A stretch of DNA of 64,000 bases from Blastobasis lacticolella (GCA_905147135.1 LR990061.1:62001-126000); one strand, 5' to 3'; positions 54,301 through 59,334 are shown, counted from the stretch's first letter. Notes: generated by a model from the letters alone, not told the origin. Numbers and translations are program-made.

Positions 54301-57075
54301 TGTCTTCCTTTTGCGATGTCGCGGCTGGTGTGCCCCAGGGCGGAGTCCTGTCCCCTCTCCTATTTTCCATATTTATAAATTTCCTTACCCCTGTCCTTAA
54401 GTGCCAGTATCACCTATACGCGGATGATCTACAAGCTACAAGTCTATACACAGGTACCGGTTGATGATATTGCTGCAGGCATTGCTAAGATTAACTGCGA
54501 CCTGGCGGCGATACTTGATTGGAGTCGTAGGCATGGCCTTACGGTAAATCCAAGTAAATCTCAAGTAATTATTATTGGTGGAACCAAGCAGCTGGCTCGA
54601 TTTAGCTTGGACGATCTCCCACCAGTCATGTTCGAAAATACGCCACTAGTTTTTAATACAGTAGTTAGGAATCTGGGGGTTTACTTCGACAGTACGCTGT
54701 CCTGGGCACCGCAAGTGTCGGAGGTGAGTCGGAAGATGTTTGCTGCGGCTGGAGCGCTGAAGCGGTGGAGGAACCTGTTGCCGTTTAAGACTAAAGTCGA
54801 GCTTGCGCAAGCATTGCTGCTCCCCATTTTGGATTATGCGGATACCTGCTACTTAGATCTCAATGAGGACCTGCTCAATAAGCTTCAGCGTCTACAAAAT
54901 CTCTGCATCAGGTTCATATTCGGGCTGCGCAAGTTCGATCACGTCTCAGATTTCCGTACTCAGCTAGGGTGGCTTCCGGTCAGGTTACGAAGGGATGCAC
55001 ATGCACTCACATTAGTTTATAATGTCCTCCACAATCCACTCACACCGGGATATTTGTCCGAGCGGTTTCAGTTTCTTGGTGCTGAACACGACCGTGGCCT
55101 TCGGTCCAAATCTGACAATCTCCTCAGAGCCCCTTTTACGCGGTCGGGTTATTATAAGGAATCTTTTACAATCCAATCTACCCACCTGTGGGATGCTTTG
55201 CCACGACAAATACGTCACAGTACATCGTTACCCATCTTCAAAAAGAAGGTACACGAATATTTCCTCTCAAAAACTGTTTGTTTGCAATAATTATAGTAAT
55301 TTTATTGTGTATATAGAATTATGTTTATTGTATAGAATTATGTTTATCCATAGTTTAATAATAATATATTTATAGTATTCTCTTTATATATTTATTTATG
55401 ATGACATGTGTAAGCACATCTTGTAGTTTTTTCCCCTTATTTGCTCTTGCACTACTATGAGATACTGTGATAACTTACCTCTTCCCAAAGGTTGTCTGGA
55501 AGAGATCGCTTAAAGCGATAAGGCCGCCTTTGCGCGCATATAAATTGTTTTAATTATTTCTTGTTATGAATTTTTTTTTTTGTGTGTGCAATAAAGAGTT
55601 TTTACTTTTACTTTACTTACTCTTTATAATATTAATACCTAAATACAGATTCCTTTGTACTAACTCGTCCCCTTCCCCCACAGACGCTAAATTCTGGGTG
55701 GGCCGCGGCGCGTCGCCGTCGCCGGCCGGCATCCGGATCCCGGACGAGAACGGCAAGGAGGTCCCGCTGCGCCGCTACGACAACAAGACCATTGTGCTCA
55801 CGCTGCCAGGGGTAAGCATTTTGTTGCTAGTCAGTGACAGGCGAGCTGACAGCCCACCTCTCACGCTGCCAGGGGTAAGCATTTTGTTGCTAGTCAGTGA
55901 CAGGCGAGCTGACAGCCCACCTCTCACGCTGCCAGGGGTAAGTTCTTGCTACGCAGTGACAGGAGAGCAGTCAGCAACCTCTCACGCTGACAGGGGTAAG
56001 TTATTGCTACGCAGTGACATGTGAGCAGTCAGCCCACCTCTCACGCTGCCAGGGGTAAGTTCTTACTACGCAGTGACAGGTAAGCAGTCAGCCCACCTCT
56101 CACGCTGACAGGGGTAAGTTATTGCTACGCAGTGACAGGTGAGCAGTCAGCCCACCTCTTACGCTGACAGGGGTAAGTTCTTGCTATGCAGAGACAAACG
56201 AGCAGACAGCCCACCTCTCACGTTGCCAGGGGGTAAGTTCTTGCTACACCAAACGAGCAGATATCCCACCTGATAGAAAACGGTAACTGTTGCACATAAC
56301 ATATATGTATCGCGAACTTAATTTAAAAAAATGCAGAATGGTATATGCGCTGTCACTGTGAGCATTAAGATGAAATGCCTCATGACTGTAATTGTGCTGG
56401 CAACTTAAATCCTCCAAACCGGAACACAACAATGAAAACATTACATTACATCAGAAATAAGGCAATACTCACCCAGCGGACTTCGCACGCTTGAGAGTTT
56501 TACCACCTGATTCCTGAGGTGATGGCATCGTAGGTTTAGTTTAGCAGGGATACACGAGTTCTTGAGGGAGAGGCATTGTCGGGCACCACCACCATCTTCT
56601 AAGCCAAAGGTCTCCACAGGACGTTTCCTAGTCGACCGCTCAGATTAGGCTCTCTCCACGTCGAAATCTTCTTCCATCCTCTCCACGTGACCGAGCAAGT
56701 GCGGTCTCGCAGCCTTTGTACCAACTACGATACACGTGTTGGTCTGAATCAATAGGTTTAATTTTTTTATGGTATATGGCAGACAACTAGGCAAGCGGGC
56801 CACCTGATAGAAAGTGGTCACCGCGGCATCAGCAACATCAGGGGATTTACCAATGTGGTGCTCGCCTCTGAAGAGGTATCTAATATACCTCTTCAATAAA
56901 CGATGTTAAATCGCTAACCTTTGTATTACTTACACAGGAGCTGACTGTATTCGACATCGGACACATAGCGGTGTGGTGTGAAGCGTTCACCGTGAACTTC
57001 GGCCACGTGCCGCTGCCGCGCGAGCAGCTCGCCAACGTGCCGCCCTCGCTCAAGATGCTTGGCGTCTCGCCTCAG
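18275..57075 (+). CDS. knk: Knickkopf-like DM13 protein, spliced, six exons found, 3' part outside or at right edge
   Basis: Exons 18275-18323, 35811-35990, 42295-42482, 43965-44127, 55684-55811 and 56938-57075 join in phase into 282 residues. An alanine- and leucine-rich signal peptide is followed by DM13-1 (about residues 32-142: [69 protein letters not shown]) and DM13-2 (about 150-270: [68 protein letters not shown]). The order ends in [14 protein letters not shown], typical of insect Knickkopf, where a DOMON and a plastocyanin-like domain follow. Knickkopf acts outside epidermal cells, protecting and organising new cuticular chitin. The later domains are not in the window. Introns are long (17.5, 6.3, 1.5, 11.6 and 1.1 kb) and full of repeats. 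Confidence 0.88.
18330..20129 (+). other. knk intron 1, 5' part, with a candidate regulatory segment
   Basis: Largely free of recognised repeats. 19540-19790 stands out: GATGAATTAGTTAACAAATT, AAAAAACGCCGCACCG-like blocks, AAAGATCGATCATTCC and a GCGCCGGCGCCGGCGGCGC palindromic run. The homeodomain-type TTAGTTAAC and GATC motifs suggest an enhancer. This is inference only. Confidence 0.25.
20130..20280 (-). mobile_element. RTE-type LINE 3' fragment
   Basis: The reverse complement of the window-start element: TCCACTTCGCCCGGTCTTCA, then CATCCGACTCGGCGATGTCA and ATCGCTTTCTGGGCC (GRPRKR-WID-AESD). Confidence 0.65.
20325..20465 (-). mobile_element. LINE 3' UTR fragment
   Basis: TTTATTGTACACATACAACT, AACAGGCGCTAGTTATTTCT and GAAATCTCTTGCAGCAGGCC match the 3' UTR of the LINE at 14591. 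Confidence 0.6.
21120..21400. repeat. Dispersed repeat E
   Basis: It is closely parallel to 45980-46310: GGTGGTAGGACT, AATACCACCGCCTTATCTA, AAGCAACAATGCTTGCATTG, CACAGCGACAACGCACCT, GCATGAATCGTAGATG, GCGACAGTTACC. Confidence 0.7.
21401..22114. other. knk intron 1, nothing recognised
   Basis: Opposed ORFs at 21437-21706 (+) and 21607-21981 (-) match no family known to me and have no splice context. No repeat was identified. Confidence 0.35.
22115..22280 (-). repeat. Family B retroelement fragment
   Basis: ATACGGCAGGCAGAGAGGTA then GCGCCCTGATGGAAAGTTGT is a reversed and diverged family-B 3' end. Confidence 0.5.
22560..23490. repeat. Cluster of Helitron-like dispersed repeats
   Basis: Recurrent modules are ATCAAAATCTATTCGGCGGT, CCCGTACCCGTGGAAACC, GGCGAGAACC, AAAATCGGTTAAGTAGG, AAACAAACGCGAATTCGTCC and CGGGCAAAAAAGCTAGT near 22940. 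The same modules recur at 60040-60245. The CTAGT end suggests non-autonomous Helitrons, but no hairpin was verified. Confidence 0.4.
23500..23760 (-). repeat. Dispersed repeat G
   Basis: The reverse of this stretch shares AACCAGTCTC, GAGCGGAAGACC, TTCGCCAAC-GTATTA and GAGGCA...CCTAACGA with 38515-38605. Confidence 0.5.
23761..25597 (+). other. knk intron 1, no gene; (GAT)n and a small palindrome
   Basis: GATGATGATGATGATGATGA at 23926-23945. A perfect dyad ATGCATGCCA/TGGCATGCAT (24119-24128, 24133-24142) has a four-base loop. Nothing coding was recognised. Confidence 0.5.
25598..25865 (+). mobile_element. RTE-type LINE C-terminal fragment with GAT tail
   Basis: It reads [62 protein letters not shown], with a stop and frameshift after MGQ, then a GATGATGATG tail. 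These are standard C-terminal motifs of an arthropod RTE family. Confidence 0.8.
25925..26472 (+). repeat. Two family B retroelement copies around a GC-rich stretch
   Basis: GTTACTGATGTCCATAGGCG (25945) and, at 26335-26472, GGGCAACGCATTAGTG to TGCCGTATAACATAAT with poly(A). Between them, 26070-26150 is very GC-rich (CGCGGCCGCTCC) and unexplained. Confidence 0.6.
26595..26783 (+). mobile_element. LINE C-terminal fragment, third family
   Basis: The frame reads [49 protein letters not shown] and stops at TAA 26781. [21 protein letters not shown] is the usual end of a CR1/Jockey-type ORF2. Upstream is degenerate. Confidence 0.65.
26784..28679 (+). other. knk intron 1, no gene; one hairpin and an RTE scrap
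   Basis: An imperfect hairpin lies at 27252-27302 (AAAGTTACAAGTTACACGTG against a near-complement). An RTE-like scrap lies at 27955-28020 (GTCAGATGCGAGAGTAAACG). 28260-28400 is GC-rich with TAATTAC motifs. Confidence 0.4.
28680..28850 (-). mobile_element. SINE family 1 fragment
   Basis: GGTCCGCCTTATCTGTGTCA, GGTAATTACAGTAGAACCTG, AGGGGAACCTGATTGG, CACGATATTTTCTTACACTG match the reversed SINE-1 body. Confidence 0.6.
28851..30144 (+). other. knk intron 1, no gene; perfect 21-bp hairpin
   Basis: Arms 29483-29503 and 29509-29529 are exact complements around AAACA (AGCATTTTCATAACGCAAAT plus C). The rest is AT-rich with nothing recognised. Confidence 0.6.
30145..30400. mobile_element. RTE-type LINE fragment (minus) beside a MITE fragment
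   Basis: 30145-30262 is a reversed RTE C-terminus (CCTCCGCTTCGTCCGGTCTT, then CGCATCGCTTCCTGGGCG). 30310-30390 (ACTCACCGCTGTGTGACGGC, then CTGTCCTAGGAAA) matches one end of the MITE at 53229-53392. Confidence 0.6.
30401..32684 (+). other. knk intron 1, no gene; scattered repeat scraps
   Basis: A family-E scrap lies at 30845-30905 (GCAGACAGCCTACCTGATGG) and a Helitron-like CCGATTTTGATACGGTTTTC at 30661. 31480-31630 has homeodomain-like CAATTAATTACAATTAG near a C-run; a regulatory role is possible but untested. Confidence 0.35.
32685..32990 (-). mobile_element. SINE family 1, diverged
   Basis: GTGCTCTCGCGCGCGAG, GACCATGATCCAGGATTC, GATCAGGTAATTACAGTGGA, CGATGTTTTCCCTCACCGTA match the reversed SINE-1 body. 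Confidence 0.65.
33352..33427. repeat. Perfect 36-bp inverted repeat, four-base loop
   Basis: The left arm 33352-33387 (CTACATGCTTCTCAACTTAG and on) and right arm 33392-33427 are exact complements around TACG. It can form a 36-bp hairpin or cruciform. There is no mismatch, unlike an ordinary miRNA precursor. Confidence 0.97.
33428..34834 (+). other. knk intron 1, no gene recognised
   Basis: Opposed short ORFs at 33809-34120 lack support. 34150-34400 is non-repetitive with paired AATTCGGACT motifs (34200, 34250). Confidence 0.35.
34835..35165 (-). mobile_element. SINE family 1, near full length
   Basis: The reverse head at 35165-35100 reads AGCGTCGGTGTTCTAGTGGT and GGGTTTCAACCCCGGTG (tRNA-like). 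The body includes CCCTCACCGTGGGAG, GATTCACCAGATTG and GGGCCCGGGGTCC. Confidence 0.75.
35290..35555 (-). repeat. Dispersed repeat C, inverted copy
   Basis: The reverse of the 9470-9745 repeat: GAGTAGAATAGCACCAACCC, TTGTACGACACC-type end, CTCCAACCCGCCTGCCAAGC. Confidence 0.7.
35560..35762 (+). mobile_element. LINE 3' UTR with hairpin, ending in (TATC)n
   Basis: GAGATCGCTTACAGCGATAA then GGCCGCCTTTG and GTGAGCAATAAATAATTTAT match the 3' UTR of the LINE at 54075. (TATC)n follows to 35761. It ends only about 50 bases before knk exon 2. Confidence 0.75.
35811..35990 (+). CDS. knk: knk exon 2: first half of DM13-1
   Basis: Acceptor TCCACAG ends at 35810, donor GTAAGT starts at 35991. It encodes [40 protein letters not shown] and GEGP. 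This is the knk form of the DM13 opening (HHGVRG rather than HHQVSG). It enters needing two bases and leaves one base (G). Confidence 0.93.
36000..36555 (+). other. knk intron 2, no gene recognised
   Basis: A short near-repeat ATAGCGAGCGA lies at 36231-36257. Nothing else was identified. Confidence 0.35.
36556..36840 (-). mobile_element. LINE C-terminus and tail (family A)
   Basis: The reverse strand reads [14 protein letters not shown]..., [26 protein letters not shown], the decayed end of a CR1/Jockey-type ORF2, followed by the family tail near 36560-36620. Confidence 0.7.
37610..37875 (-). mobile_element. Family B retroelement
   Basis: It starts with a T-run (reversed poly(A)), then GGCAAACAGGCAAGCGGGCC and CACCTGATGGAAAGTGG to TTACTCGCCAGCAGAAACAC. 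Confidence 0.7.
38126..38390 (+). mobile_element. LINE ORF2 C-terminus and 3' tail (family A), best copy
   Basis: The open frame reads [55 protein letters not shown] then TGA at 38327-38329. The 3' UTR (TGACTGCTTACCATCAGGCA, GTAAGCTTGTTTGCCACCTC) ends in poly(A). It is heavily 5'-truncated. Confidence 0.85.
38515..38605 (+). repeat. Dispersed repeat G
   Basis: It shares CTTAACCAGTCTC, CAGCGGAAGACCTTGG, TTCGCCAACAGTATTAAGAG with the reverse of 23525-23650. Confidence 0.5.
38606..41214 (+). other. knk intron 2, no gene; SINE scraps and a GC-rich stretch
   Basis: 39725-39800 is a family-2 SINE head (ACGACCTGAGTTGTTCAGTT). 40075-40240 is a reversed SINE-1 body (GACCATGGACCCAGAATATG). 40310-40400 is GC-rich with the palindrome TGACGTCA at 40363-40370. 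The rest was not recognised. Confidence 0.4.
41215..41335 (-). mobile_element. LINE 3' UTR fragment with conserved hairpin
   Basis: CACTTTATTGCATAAATACA, AGGCGGCCTTATCGCTTAAA and GCGATTTCTTCCAGGCAACC are the reversed 3' UTR of the 54075 LINE family. Confidence 0.7.
41747..41828 (+). ncRNA. Candidate pre-miRNA-like hairpin in knk intron 2
   Basis: Arms 41747-41783 and 41792-41828 pair over 37 positions with four mismatches and one G-T pair, around an eight-base loop. The stem holds ATGCAAATGAATGA paired to its complement. Length, loop and a few bulges fit an animal pre-miRNA read from either strand. I do not recognise the mature sequence, and a fold-back transposon remnant is an alternative. 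Confidence 0.4.
42295..42482 (+). CDS. knk: knk exon 3: second half of DM13-1
   Basis: Acceptor TTTCAG ends at 42294; donor GTGAGT starts at 42483. It encodes [40 protein letters not shown] and [19 protein letters not shown] then EYS. The Cys in WFSIWCDE is the nearly invariant DM13 cysteine thought to have a redox role. The exon is strongly GC-rich compared with its introns. Confidence 0.95.
42547..42576. repeat. T-run in knk intron 3
   Basis: A run of about 18 T, possibly the reversed poly(A) of a decayed element. Confidence 0.6.
42820..42900 (+). pseudogene. Decayed duplicate of part of knk exon 3
   Basis: In one frame it reads [19 protein letters not shown] against [19 protein letters not shown] of exon 3. 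About three quarters of the last 69 bases agree by eye. The copy starts at a match to the CCCAGCGCG of exon 3, lacks the exon middle, and has lost the donor. After its best acceptor (CAG at 42816-42818) the frame does not fit exon 2. It is read as a relic of exon duplication, not a usable exon. Confidence 0.7.
42905..43960 (+). other. knk intron 3, no gene; one 14-bp dyad
   Basis: TAAATAAGAATCTA (43724-43737) is the exact complement of 43764-43777, with a 26-base loop. No other feature was recognised. Confidence 0.5.
43965..44127 (+). CDS. knk: knk exon 4: start of DM13-2
   Basis: Acceptor TCCCAG ends at 43964; donor GTGAGC starts at 44128. It encodes [38 protein letters not shown] and [16 protein letters not shown], and leaves one base (G). 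VNFG continues directly from DEYS of exon 3, as in Knickkopf of other insects. Confidence 0.95.
44190..44290 (+). mobile_element. LINE fragment (family A)
   Basis: GGAACTTTCTCCCACGCACA, CTAAGGTTGTGGAGTGAGG and TTCCCTGGAGAGTACAACAT match the [14 protein letters not shown] coding stretch of 38126-38260. Confidence 0.6.
44895..45125 (-). mobile_element. SINE family 1 with tRNA-like head, internally shortened
   Basis: The reverse head (AGCGTCGGTGGCCGAGTGGT, then GGATTCGAATCCCATTG) has good A and B boxes. The body lacks the AACATCGTGATG section. Confidence 0.75.
45420..45935 (+). repeat. Two LINE family A tail fragments
   Basis: 45425-45488 (CGCTTACCATGAGGCGGGCG, then TTGTTTGCAACTTAAGT and poly(A)) and 45840-45935 (GCAAACGTCCATAGGCTGCG, then CATCAGGCACGCCTCAAGCT). 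Confidence 0.65.
45980..46310. repeat. Dispersed repeat E, longest copy
   Basis: GGTGGTAGGACATTGACAAG to CAGTCAGGTGGGCTGTCGGC, then TCGTTTAGC. It is the reference copy for the family whose end forms part of the donor array in knk. Confidence 0.7.
46800..47185 (-). mobile_element. LINE C-terminus and tail (family A)
   Basis: Read in reverse: AACTTTCTCCCACGCACATT, GGTTGTGGAATGAATTACCT, AACATGAAGTTGTTCAAGAA, GGGGTTGGCAACGCATAGG. It is the truncated ORF2 end with its 3' UTR. Confidence 0.7.
47345..48944 (+). other. knk intron 4, repeat D scrap and unrecognised sequence
   Basis: 47345-47460 is reversed repeat D (TGGCACCGCATCTGCTCCCC). 48260-48350 carries a mixed repeat scrap (ACGGTCCATCGGATGGAAAG). 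An 82-codon ORF at 47815-48063 matches nothing I know and lacks support as a gene. Confidence 0.35.
48945..49100 (+). mobile_element. Two SINE family 1 heads in tandem
   Basis: AGCGTCGGTGATCTAATGGT with CAGGTTCAAACC (48946-49015), and AGCGTCGGTAGCCGAGTGGT with CGACTCGTAAGCGAGAG (49051-49098). The second SINE is interrupted by the LTR element; its body resumes at about 50022. Confidence 0.7.
49106..49367 (-). repeat. LTR of the TRIM element, 3' LTR in element orientation
   Basis: 262 bases, GTAATGTGG to GCTACAGTA on the plus strand, with a TATATAAG-type box in the middle. It is a direct repeat of 49762-50023. Confidence 0.9.
49762..50023 (-). repeat. LTR of the TRIM element, 5' LTR in element orientation
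   Basis: 262 bases, same termini as its partner. Four substitutions by eye (for example GCCCATG for GCCAATG) indicate a fairly recent insertion. Confidence 0.9.
50024..50240 (+). mobile_element. SINE family 1 body, right half of the interrupted copy
   Basis: GGTGAGGGAAAACATCATGA, CACATTCAGGCGACTGAATG, GATCCAATCTGGTCAGG, CGGAGGTCAGATAGCAGTCG continue the SINE whose head lies at 49051. Confidence 0.7.
50640..50850. repeat. Degenerate internal repeats, possible MITE
   Basis: TAGAAATTAAATTGTATCG, TTGGAAATCAAATTGTCTCG, TAGAAATCTAATTGCG and GTAGCCAATTCAA (twice) recur at about 50-100 base spacing. No clear terminal repeats were found. Confidence 0.35.
51175..51320 (-). repeat. Repeat E and LINE family A tail scraps
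   Basis: GATGCGATGGAAAGCGGTAA (E-like), then TATCACTAAGAAGCTTACGG and CATGCCTGATGGTAAGCAG (reversed family-A tail). Confidence 0.5.
51321..51995 (+). other. knk intron 4, nothing recognised
   Basis: An ORF from 51691 runs into a SINE and has no coding support. Confidence 0.35.
51996..52225 (-). mobile_element. SINE family 1
   Basis: GGTCCGCCTTGACTATTTTC, GATCAGATAATTACAGCGGA, CAGGGGAACTTGACCAGATT, GATTCGAACCCGGTACCTC (reversed B box). Confidence 0.7.
52226..53228 (+). other. knk intron 4, nothing recognised
   Basis: No gene or known repeat seen. 52590-52800 is moderately GC-rich and non-repetitive. Confidence 0.35.
53229..53392. mobile_element. MITE with about 21-bp terminal inverted repeats
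   Basis: The left end CCTAGGATAGCGGTGCCGTCA and the right end complement CCGAGGATAGCGGCGCCATC plus A agree at 17 of 21 positions. The centre holds inverted GTTAATGACTTCACTG/ATGACGTCACTCACCG-type segments. Part of the right end recurs at 30310-30390. It has no coding capacity. Confidence 0.6.
53500..53893 (+). mobile_element. tRNA-derived SINE family 1, full-length copy with internal insertion
   Basis: The head GAGCCGGGCAGACGGTTGAG carries a perfect B box GGTTCGAATCC at 53546-53556. The body runs through GAGGGAAAACATCGTGATGA and GATCCAATCTGGTCAGGTTC to CGCCAAGATG and a T-run. About 50 bases near 53708-53760 are extra compared with the other copies. Confidence 0.8.
54075..55615 (+). mobile_element. 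CR1/Jockey-type LINE, 5'-truncated, most recent copy
   Basis: It starts inside the reverse transcriptase and runs through the C-terminus to a 3' UTR with the hairpin at 55505-55519, CAATAAAG and a TTTTAC-rich end. It is in the same orientation as knk, in intron 4, ending about 70 bases before exon 5. It is the same family as 14591-15290. Confidence 0.9.
54081..55290 (+). pseudogene. LINE reverse transcriptase, one frameshift
   Basis: The first frame carries [20 protein letters not shown] (motif A), [18 protein letters not shown] (motif B) and YHLYADDLQ (motif C). The frame shifts right after YADD and resumes to 55290 with thumb and C-terminal parts ([66 protein letters not shown]). The shift is explained by a seven-base tandem duplication CTACAAG (54429-54435 and 54436-54442). 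The N-terminal endonuclease is absent. Confidence 0.9.
55684..55811 (+). CDS. knk: knk exon 5: middle of DM13-2
   Basis: Acceptor CCCACAG ends at 55683. The exon encodes [20 protein letters not shown] then [19 protein letters not shown] and TLPG, and ends GGG before GTAAGC at 55812. The last 15 bases and the donor are the first unit of an eightfold tandem repeat. Donors of units 2 and 3 (exon ends 55874 and 55937) would add 21 or 42 residues in frame without a stop. The unit-1 donor gives the family-typical [11 protein letters not shown] junction and is probably the main one. Confidence 0.93.
55797..56275 (+). repeat. Eight-copy tandem repeat of an exon end plus splice donor
   Basis: Units start at about 55797, 55860, 55923, 55981, 56040, 56099, 56158 and 56217 (periods 63, 63, 58, then 59). 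Each carries GCTG(C/A)CAGGGGTAAG or a near match, so there are eight GTAAG donors. The second half of the unit (GAGCAGTCAGCCCACCT) matches the end of the dispersed repeat that follows at about 56240-56460. An insertion next to the donor followed by tandem duplication would explain the unit. Confidence 0.95.
56240..56460 (+). repeat. Dispersed repeat E, next to the donor array
   Basis: It matches in the opposite orientation the repeats at 21120-21400 and 45980-46310: CCCACCTGAT, AAACGGTAACTGT, later TGAAATGCC, CAAACCGGAACACAACAATG. It is the probable source of the second half of the tandem donor unit. Confidence 0.6.
56765..56895 (-). mobile_element. Family B retroelement in knk intron 5
   Basis: Reversed poly(A), then GGCAGACAACTAGGCAAGCG, CCACCTGATAGAAAGTGGTC and GCTCGCCTCTGAAGAGGTAT. 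It ends about 45 bases before exon 6. Confidence 0.65.
56938..57075 (+). CDS. knk: knk exon 6: end of DM13-2
   Basis: Acceptor ACACAG ends at 56937; donor GTAAGC starts at 57076. 46 codons, phase 0 both sides: [46 protein letters not shown]. The second DM13 cysteine (AVWCEAF) is present. The next conserved Knickkopf segment, the start of the DOMON domain, was not seen before the right edge. Confidence 0.94.
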
Positions 57076-57094
57076 GTAAGCTCACTTACATTGG

Positions 57095-57520
57095 CACAAA
57101 CTGACACATACAGGTATGCTGTGACACACACTGGTGTGAAGTGAAACACAACGACACAGAGTGACAGACATCAACACCGATAACGATCTGTTAAATCCTG
57201 GATCATGGTCAAGACGGACCCCGGGCCCTCGTGCACGGCAGCACAACCGGGTTGTTAACGCCAAGATGATGATGATTCACCAACACATAGTGACAAATAC
57301 CGACACACCTTTATCAACACAGGTACAATGACAGGCATTGTCATATCTGACATGACAAACACTAATACTCACTGATATTTATCAACACGCACTGGCATTA
57401 GCCGTACCTGAGAGGTAATGTCAAGACATACAGTGATATTCACTTATACTCACTGATACTCATCAATACGCCCTGATATTTATCGACATACACTGACACA
57501 CTGTCACACACTAGATACCT
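57095..57520. repeat. Degenerate CACTGATA/GACACA minisatellite split by a SINE tail
   Basis: Loose repeats of TGACACA, ACACTGA, CTCACTGATA and CATCAACAC run on both sides of a SINE-1 tail at 57180-57275 (GATCATGGTCAAGACGGACC, CGCCAAGATGATGATG). No unit is well conserved. Confidence 0.5.
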
Positions 57521-58889
57521 TGGCTATTCATATTATTTTTAGGTTTATGGCTTCATTTTAAAAGTAAGGAAAAACCCCTTATAAAACACTCTTAACATCT
57601 CATTGAAACCCCCGACCAACACTGACATATAAAAAAAATGCTTCTTTATTTCGAACAAGCCACATATGAGTATAAAATAATGGTAGGGCTGAGTATCTAA
57701 CTTCAAATTTTCCTTGTAACAAATACCTAGTAACTCGACAAGCTCACACACGGCTCGTGGTCCAACTTCTTTGCTCACACGCTCGCTAAAGTTATCAATG
57801 ATATCATGTGAGTTAGCGCTTCTGTAGCTCAAATGTCAAGCCGCTCCAGACTTTCAAACTAACTTGTGCTATCTATCGGAAATCTAGAGCAGCTGAGTCA
57901 AGGCACCAGTGCTATTGAGATGCATTTCTTGACCAACTATTCAGTTCTGTTATATCTCCGCTTAGTGGAGAGAAGTTGAAACTTGTTGTTCCATGTTTCT
58001 GCTATTGATTTGTTTTGTAATTAATTTGTTACGGGTCTCATAACTGTTTCAGGTCATTCCAAGACTGTGTGTTGACTTGTCCTCGGCCTCTTAGCGTGTG
58101 AAAGCTCAGAGTTTATTCGAGGTTTTAGATCTAAAGGAGTTCCAGCGGTGAATAGAAATTGCAACAATGTAGTTCATTGAAATGCAAAAGAACACCGAAA
58201 TTACTGAACTGATTTTGAAAACTCTCATAAATATAATATAATACTTAGCTACGAAAATTGCAAATAGTCATTGCTTTATGCCACCTAAAATTAAAAGAAT
58301 CTTGGGGGATAGTGGAATATAAGCAACATTTCGAAACGCACGCGGGGGACCGTTACTATTATTACACACCACACACTGAAACAGAACTGGCCTAATGTCA
58401 TATACGTACATTGACAATAAAATACTATTGCAAATTTTTTATGTACTCTGCCGTTATTTTCTTTTAATGCACAAACACATAAGGCGTATGAACTTATAAA
58501 TTAGTTCGGACATTGACAAATTGTCATATGAGGTAAGAACCATTACTGATGATAGTACATGCTTGTATCAACGAAAAGTTTTAGCCATTTGGTTAAAAAG
58601 AAGATGAAACTATACTCCGTCAACTCCGTCAATAAGAATTTCTGCGTTCATAGTCACGACTTCCGAAGCCAACGACGGACGGTAAGTGGCTCTTTGTGTT
58701 CGTGCATGTTGTAAAAAATCAATAAATAAATATCTGTATATATGAGTAGTCCGATGTAGCTGTGAGCTGTACATACGTTGCTTACTTTGTTTTCAGCATG
58801 TACTTTGATTTCATAGGCCAGTCCCTTATCTCCCGTCCAGATTGCCTCATTCACACTTAAATACTGGTTCTGTACAGTAGAATTAGCAC
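57521..58889 (+). other. knk intron 6, nothing recognised
   Basis: AT-rich without gene or known repeat. The short ORFs at 57545-57832 and 58654-58854 are unsupported. Confidence 0.35.
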
Positions 58890-59245
58890 AAACCCTTTTA
58901 AGAGAGGTAGGGCATAGCGAGGTATCTCGTTCGAATTGGAGCCGCCCGACTGGGGAAGTACCTCCGCCTTACAGAATATCGCAGCTAAATAATACTCTTT
59001 TAAATAGTATTGTGTTTCTGCCGGTGAGTAAGGTTTCCAGTGCTCCATGGGGTGGGGATTTGGGGAACCGTGGCTTTGGCAGTAGAGTGGCATTTGCTTT
59101 TTGCTGCCAGAGCAACGTGTTATAGAGGTGGGCAACGCATTAGCGATACTCTTGGTGTTGCTAATGTCTATAGGCAGTGGTGACCACTTTCCATCAGGTG
59201 GTCCGCTTGCCTGTTTGCCTACCGCATGACATAAAAAAAAAAAAA
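58890..59245 (+). mobile_element. Family B retroelement, long copy
   Basis: GAGGTAGGGCATAGCGAGGT through GAATATCGCAGCTAAATAAT and GGGGATTTGGGGAACCGTGG to GACATAAAA poly(A). It is very similar to 15545-15895. Confidence 0.8.
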
Positions 59246-59334
59246 AACTCATGGGCAGATTCTATTGGGTAGCTGCACGTTTGCTCTGAGAACGCAGTTG
59301 ATGCGTTGTATTGTAGCGTAGATTGGATTTTTTA

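Noticed and set aside
55566..56024. 152-codon ORF covering knk exon 5 and three repeat units
   Set aside because: Not a separate gene. It is intron sequence, exon 5 and read-through into the donor array; kept only as evidence for possible in-frame exon extension.
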